A stretch of DNA of 64,000 nt from positions 56,307,676-56,371,675 of the forward strand of contig CM049316.1 of NCBI GenBank assembly GCA_026874595.1, written 5' to 3'. The position numbers and the translations under genes were made by a program. This document shows positions 59,875 to 64,000 of the stretch, one piece after another. Source of the DNA: Sipunculus nudus (taxonomy: Eukaryota; Annelida; Sipuncula; Golfingiida; Sipunculidae). The notes beneath the pieces are model-generated. The model did no database searches and had not been told where the DNA came from. It saw nothing but the letters and a program-made list of their open reading frames with translations. Numbering within the stretch: position 1 is the first letter of the stretch; the number at the start of each line of letters is the position of its first letter.

Positions 59875-59928
59875 ATCTTGGGGGGGGGGGGGGGGAGGAT
59901 GATACGCAGGCGTTGGAGGGTAATCAAA

Positions 59929-59968
<40 letters not shown>

Positions 59969-60153
59969 CTTGGTAACAATTAATATATATATATATATAT
60001 ATATGTGTGTGTATGAATAGCCATGCTGGTTCATTGTTTATAGATGAAAAGGGTATTCACAGAAAATTCGGCCAAGTGGTTAAGGCAGCCGCACCAGAAA
60101 TCGGAAGATCATATTCACCGGCAGTGAACCGACTTTTCTGTGTATACCCTTTC

Positions 60154-60228
<75 letters not shown>

Positions 60229-60640
60229 GGCGTTCATGCCGCAGTTTGGTCCGCTTTAATGTACCCTGTAAAAATATAGGCCTATATAAATATATATAAG
60301 CCTAGCGGCGGGGGTTATGTCTTGGGGCGCGTATGTTTGTCTGTCTAGATGTTACCTGTTAGCACGATAACACGAGAAGCCCTCAGCAGGGTTTAATGAT
60401 ATCTTCAGGAAAGTTCGGCAATGGTTCAAGGAATAACTTATTAAATTTTTGGGGCGATCCATGCGTAAATAATCCCGGAATGAGCTCAATATTTCATAGG
60501 GGGTCCATAGCATATGTTTGTATACGCAACTGGCAATATGGCCATACTTTGGGTGCGAGTTTTGACGTCACTCCAGGTGAACGTGACGTTTCCCTGAAAG
60601 GTGTCGGTAAATCAACGTTCAGCCGGAGGGGGGGGGGGGG
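59875..60640. other. Block present only in copy 2
   Basis: A G run (59880-59895), (TA)n tracts (59937-59965, 59983-60004, 60159-60224) and a tRNA-like segment (60068-60130, with 'ccaagtggttaaggcagc' and 'ggcagtgaaccgac') are followed by about 400 bp of more balanced composition and another G run (60628-60644). Copy 1 keeps only the phrase 'tataccctttccatcgatatata', so copy 1 probably lost the rest. Confidence 0.6.
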
Positions 60641-61499
60641 GGGGCTGGCCACAGTTTACTGAACCAAACCCTCGCACATTTGGCAGATACAGAGACAAAC
60701 TGTTAGCTTTGAGCATTTATCATAAGAGGCCAATATACGTGCGAACCGTTTATATAATCAGGTAGCTCTTCCTTATCAAGTATTGCTCTATTTTATTCTC
60801 AATTCAGAGTGATCACAATTTTTGCTATTTTTTATTGATACAACAACAAATAGTTGGGACCAAGAAATGATTGTGGGCTTGACGCAGCGGGATGATGCAA
60901 GGCGGGGTTCCACTGTAAATTAAACTATATAGCTCTACGATATGGTCGTGTGGATTTTCTCCCCAGCCTCTTCTTAACTCTTGAATATATTTAATCAGTT
61001 AACCAGTCTTCTGTCGTTAAGGCGAAACAGGTATGACGGTGGTTAGCCGTGATTTCTTTTTCACTAGAAAATCATTTTAATCAGACTGCCGCCGATCTGT
61101 GTGTCAAGTTTCAGTAGCAGCCGTGCATTGGATGTTCCCCAGATTTCACGTGGACATGTAAAAGTAAATACAACAACTCGCAGAATCGTTTATATGTATA
61201 ATGTATTGAAATTAAGGAATTTTCTATTGCATTACCTATTGTTTTATTCACCTGTCGGCAGGTGACGAAGTGTCGACATATATCCGGCAGAACTCACTTT
61301 TTAAATCAAATCATTGTTTGACATTTGTGCTTCTTTGTGCATCAAATTGATGTCCTGGGCACTTATGAGAAGAGTATAGCAGGTTTTGGACTCTAGCATT
61401 CGAAACCGACTCGACTACTTGATATCATGCCTATATGACTCGAGTACGTGGTACCATGGCAATGCAATAAATTAAGAAAATTACAAAGTAAACTAGACG

Positions 61500-62600
61500 A
61501 CCAGAGGTCGAACGCTTGCCGGAAGTTGAAATAACAGACAGATGGACAGACAGAACATATTGTGGGTTTTCTATTATTTGAATGACCCTCAGCGTTTGCT
61601 GAGAAGTTGTGGCCTGTAAAATGACATATCAGACAAAACAACGAGGAAGCAGACAAAGCTGACCACAAAAGACTAACAGACAAACATACTGACACTTCTG
61701 TGATAACAGATTACCAGACAAAAGTGCCGAAGGTAAAGAAGAGCAAAATTAGCGATGGTTTATGTAGATAAGGTTTATAATTTTGGAGATATGGCCAAAA
61801 CATGATATGTTGGGGAGGTGAAGGTGCAGCGCCCCCTAGTGGCCAAATGAAAAATCTGTTTTGAGATATTAGTGAAACACATAAGATGTACCAGTTTTAA
61901 AAGGATTCCTGAAAAAAAAAACTGTGGCCTGTAGAATGCTATATATGAGACGCAAGAACCAGCAAGTAGGCGGATTTGAGGACAACTGACAAACAGACAG
62001 ACACACTGACAAAGTCATACAAGAATGAGACCAGATGACATTACTAGGTCATGGAGAAGACTCAGGGAAAGAAAATAAGCCATAGTTTCTGTAATTGAGG
62101 CTTTGGGTTTTAGAGATATGGTCAATATAATGATATGTGTGTGAGGGTCAGGTGCAGCGCCACCTAGCGGCCATATCCGGAAAATGAAAAAAAAATTGTG
62201 AGAAAATATAACATGCATCAGTTTTCAAATGCTTCTTTAAAAACTGTGGCCTGTAGAATGCTATATGCGAGACGCAAGAATCAGCAAGCAGCCAAATTTG
62301 AGGACAACTGACAAACAGACGGACACACTGACAAAGTGACACAAGATTGAGACCAGATGACATTATCAGTTTATGGAGAAGAATCAGAGGGAAAAAATAA
62401 GCTATAGTTTATGTAATTGAGCTTTGGGTTTTAGAGATATGGCCAATGTAATGATATGTGTGTGAGCGTCGTATGCAGCGCCCCCTAGCAGCAATATTCA
62501 AAAAATGAAAAAACCATTTCGAGATACTAGTGAAGGACTTATGATATGTCAGTTTCAAAAAGATTCCTGCAATAATTCGGCCTTTGGCGCAAGATGAATG
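61500..62600. repeat. Tandem repeats of about 322 bp (three units)
   Basis: Units share 'ctgtggcctgtagaatg' (61924, 62244), 'cagcgccccctagtggcc' (61830; variants near 62155 and 62478) and 'gacagacacactgacaaagt'. No ORF of interest. Confidence 0.7.
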
Positions 62601-62919
62601 AAATCTCGAAATATCTCTATTCACGAGATATTTTACGAGATACTGCAAGACTTGTAATAAAATCTTGTAGTACTAGTTGAATGCTACCTGATGCAAAAAA
62701 CTAGGTCTCTCTAGCTTTAACACTGACAAAGTTAGAAAAATAAGACCCCTTAATTTCGAATATCATGACTTTTCCCCCAAAATTTATAACCATGGTTACG
62801 GCAAATTTGAGTCAGCTACACACCAGATGACAGGCCTTGGAATGACAATTAAAATGAGCTATTGTTGAAGTAGATACAACTAATAGTCACAAAGATATGA
62901 AGAAAAAACCGTTTTGAGA

Positions 62920-63900
62920 AGTTTTGATGACCTTGACCTTGACCTTTCACTTATTTTGACCAAAAACAATAAGGCACCTAGAATTTTGGTTGTTTATCAT
63001 CCCTGAAAGTTTCAAGGTGATTGTGGCAAAATTGTGGCCAGGAGAGTGATGACAAACAAACAAATGAGGTTGATACGACCATATTTGACCAAGTGATGAA
63101 GAAAAGAAAATTTCGAGGTTTTTCGATGACCTTGTCCTTGACCTATATTGACGAAAAACGATAGAGCACCTTGCATTTTATTTTTTTCGTCATCTCTGTA
63201 AGTTTCAAGGTGATTTCGGCAAAACTGTGGCTTGTAGTGTCGTAAATGTGAGACAGAACAACAAGGCCGTTGACAAAATTGACAACAACAGAGGAACAGA
63301 CAGACATACTGACAAGGTGACACATGGCCAGCAAAGGTTGAGCACCCTTTGATATGCGGAATGGAAAGACGAACAAAATGAGGTAAGAATGAGGTTGATA
63401 CGACAATTTGTGACAAAGTTTTGAGGAAAATACGGTTTCGAGGTTTTTTGAGGGTCTTGACCTTGACCTTTGACCTATTTTAATAAAAAACAAAAGACTG
63501 CCTAGAATTTTGCTTGTCCATCATCTCTAAAAGTTTCAAGGTTATTGCTGCAAAACTATGGCCTGTATGTCGTAAATGTCCGAAAGAACAACAAGGCCGT
63601 TGACAAAATTAACAACAACCCTGAAACAGACAGACATACTGACAAGGTGACACAAGGCCAACAAAGGATCATCATACCAGGATATGGGCAATGGAAAGAC
63701 GAACAAAATGAGGTAAGAATGAGGGGTTGATACGACAATTTTTAAGCAAGTTATGAGGAAAATAAAATTTTGAGGTTTTTTGATGACCTTGACCTTAACC
63801 GTTTACCTTCATTACCCAAAAACAATAGGGCACCTAGAAATTTAATTCTCCATCATCTCTGAAAGTTTCAAGGTGATTGTGGCAAAATTGTGGCCAGGAG
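62920..63900. repeat. Tandem repeats of about 331 bp (three units)
   Basis: Units are marked by 'tttcaaggtgattgtggcaaa' split motifs near 63010, 63205, 63536 and 63868, and by runs of TTGACC half-sites near 62930, 63127, 63455 and 63785. They are related to the units at 61500-62600. Confidence 0.7.
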
Positions 63901-63904
63901 AGTG

Positions 63905-63911
63905 CAGACAG

Positions 63912-63957
<46 letters not shown>

Positions 63958-63985
63958 GGACAGACAGACAGACAGACAAACAGAC
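63905..63985. repeat. (CAGA)n microsatellite
   Basis: CAGA repeats with occasional CGGA units, close to the window edge. Confidence 0.9.
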
Positions 63986-64000
63986 ATACGCAACTGAGCA

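Larger units (their letters stand above)
47245..61492 (+). repeat. Segmental duplication, copy 2
   Basis: Direct repeat of 1-12776. It is 1472 bp longer, mainly because of about 220 bp at 47690-47910, about 722 bp at 55384-56107 and the block at about 59875-60640, less one missing Helitron repeat unit near 57570. The right edge is at 61492. The true left edge lies at or before 47245. Confidence 0.95.

Overview
The window looks like genomic DNA from a metazoan, most likely a marine bivalve or another mollusc. The clues are short exons in long AT-rich introns, a tRNA-derived SINE with target-site duplication, Helitron-like elements with internal tandem repeats (as in bivalve 'pearl' elements), and many copies of degenerate repeats carrying strings of GTCCGTCCGTC. 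No bacterial gene organisation is present. The taxon is an inference from repeat style, not a match to a known sequence.

The main genic content is a pair of HOIP/RNF31-like genes on the + strand. The right-hand gene (about 41.9-53.7 kb) can be followed from a start codon to a stop through 15 small exons whose phases agree. It encodes a PUB domain, three RanBP2-type (NZF) zinc fingers, a linker, an IBR-like zinc module, a short piece resembling the RING2/LDD junction, and an LDD-like C-terminal helix region, about 584 residues in all. I find no exons for the UBA, RING1 or the RING2 core that carries the catalytic cysteine of HOIP, so it is predicted to be a non-catalytic HOIP derivative. The left-hand gene (220-6123) has the same exons from zinc finger 2 to the stop; its 5' half lies outside the window. 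The two genes sit in a direct segmental duplication: 1-12776 corresponds to 47245-61492, with one visible breakpoint on the right. Between copies the exons from the IBR to the LDD core differ only by three synonymous changes, whereas the zinc finger 2 and linker exons carry many replacements.

Between the copies lie one clear gene on the - strand (22326-24458, a 710-residue BTB-BACK protein with a single coding exon), a possible divergent pair of first exons near 34.2-34.9 kb, and a great deal of repeat DNA. The repeats are: Helitron-like elements (about 9.0-10.17, 15.84-17.2 and 57.2-58.1 kb); a PIF/Harbinger-type MITE (14979-15520); a GGATCC-TIR MITE family (five copies); a dispersed family with AGCTCAGCTGAC-type ends; a satellite of about 170 bp (29.4-32.2 kb) joined directly to a 42-bp polypyrimidine minisatellite (32.2-34.2 kb); a SINE (44309-44693); and tandem repeats of about 320-330 bp at 35.7-37.7 kb and 61.5-63.9 kb. 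Two palindromes recur in the repeats: GGTGGCGCCACC, and AGGTCA-NNN-TGACCT, which matches an estrogen-response element.

Exon borders were set by eye from GT/AG (or GC/AG) signals, phase agreement and remembered features of the HOIP family. No alignment program or database was used.
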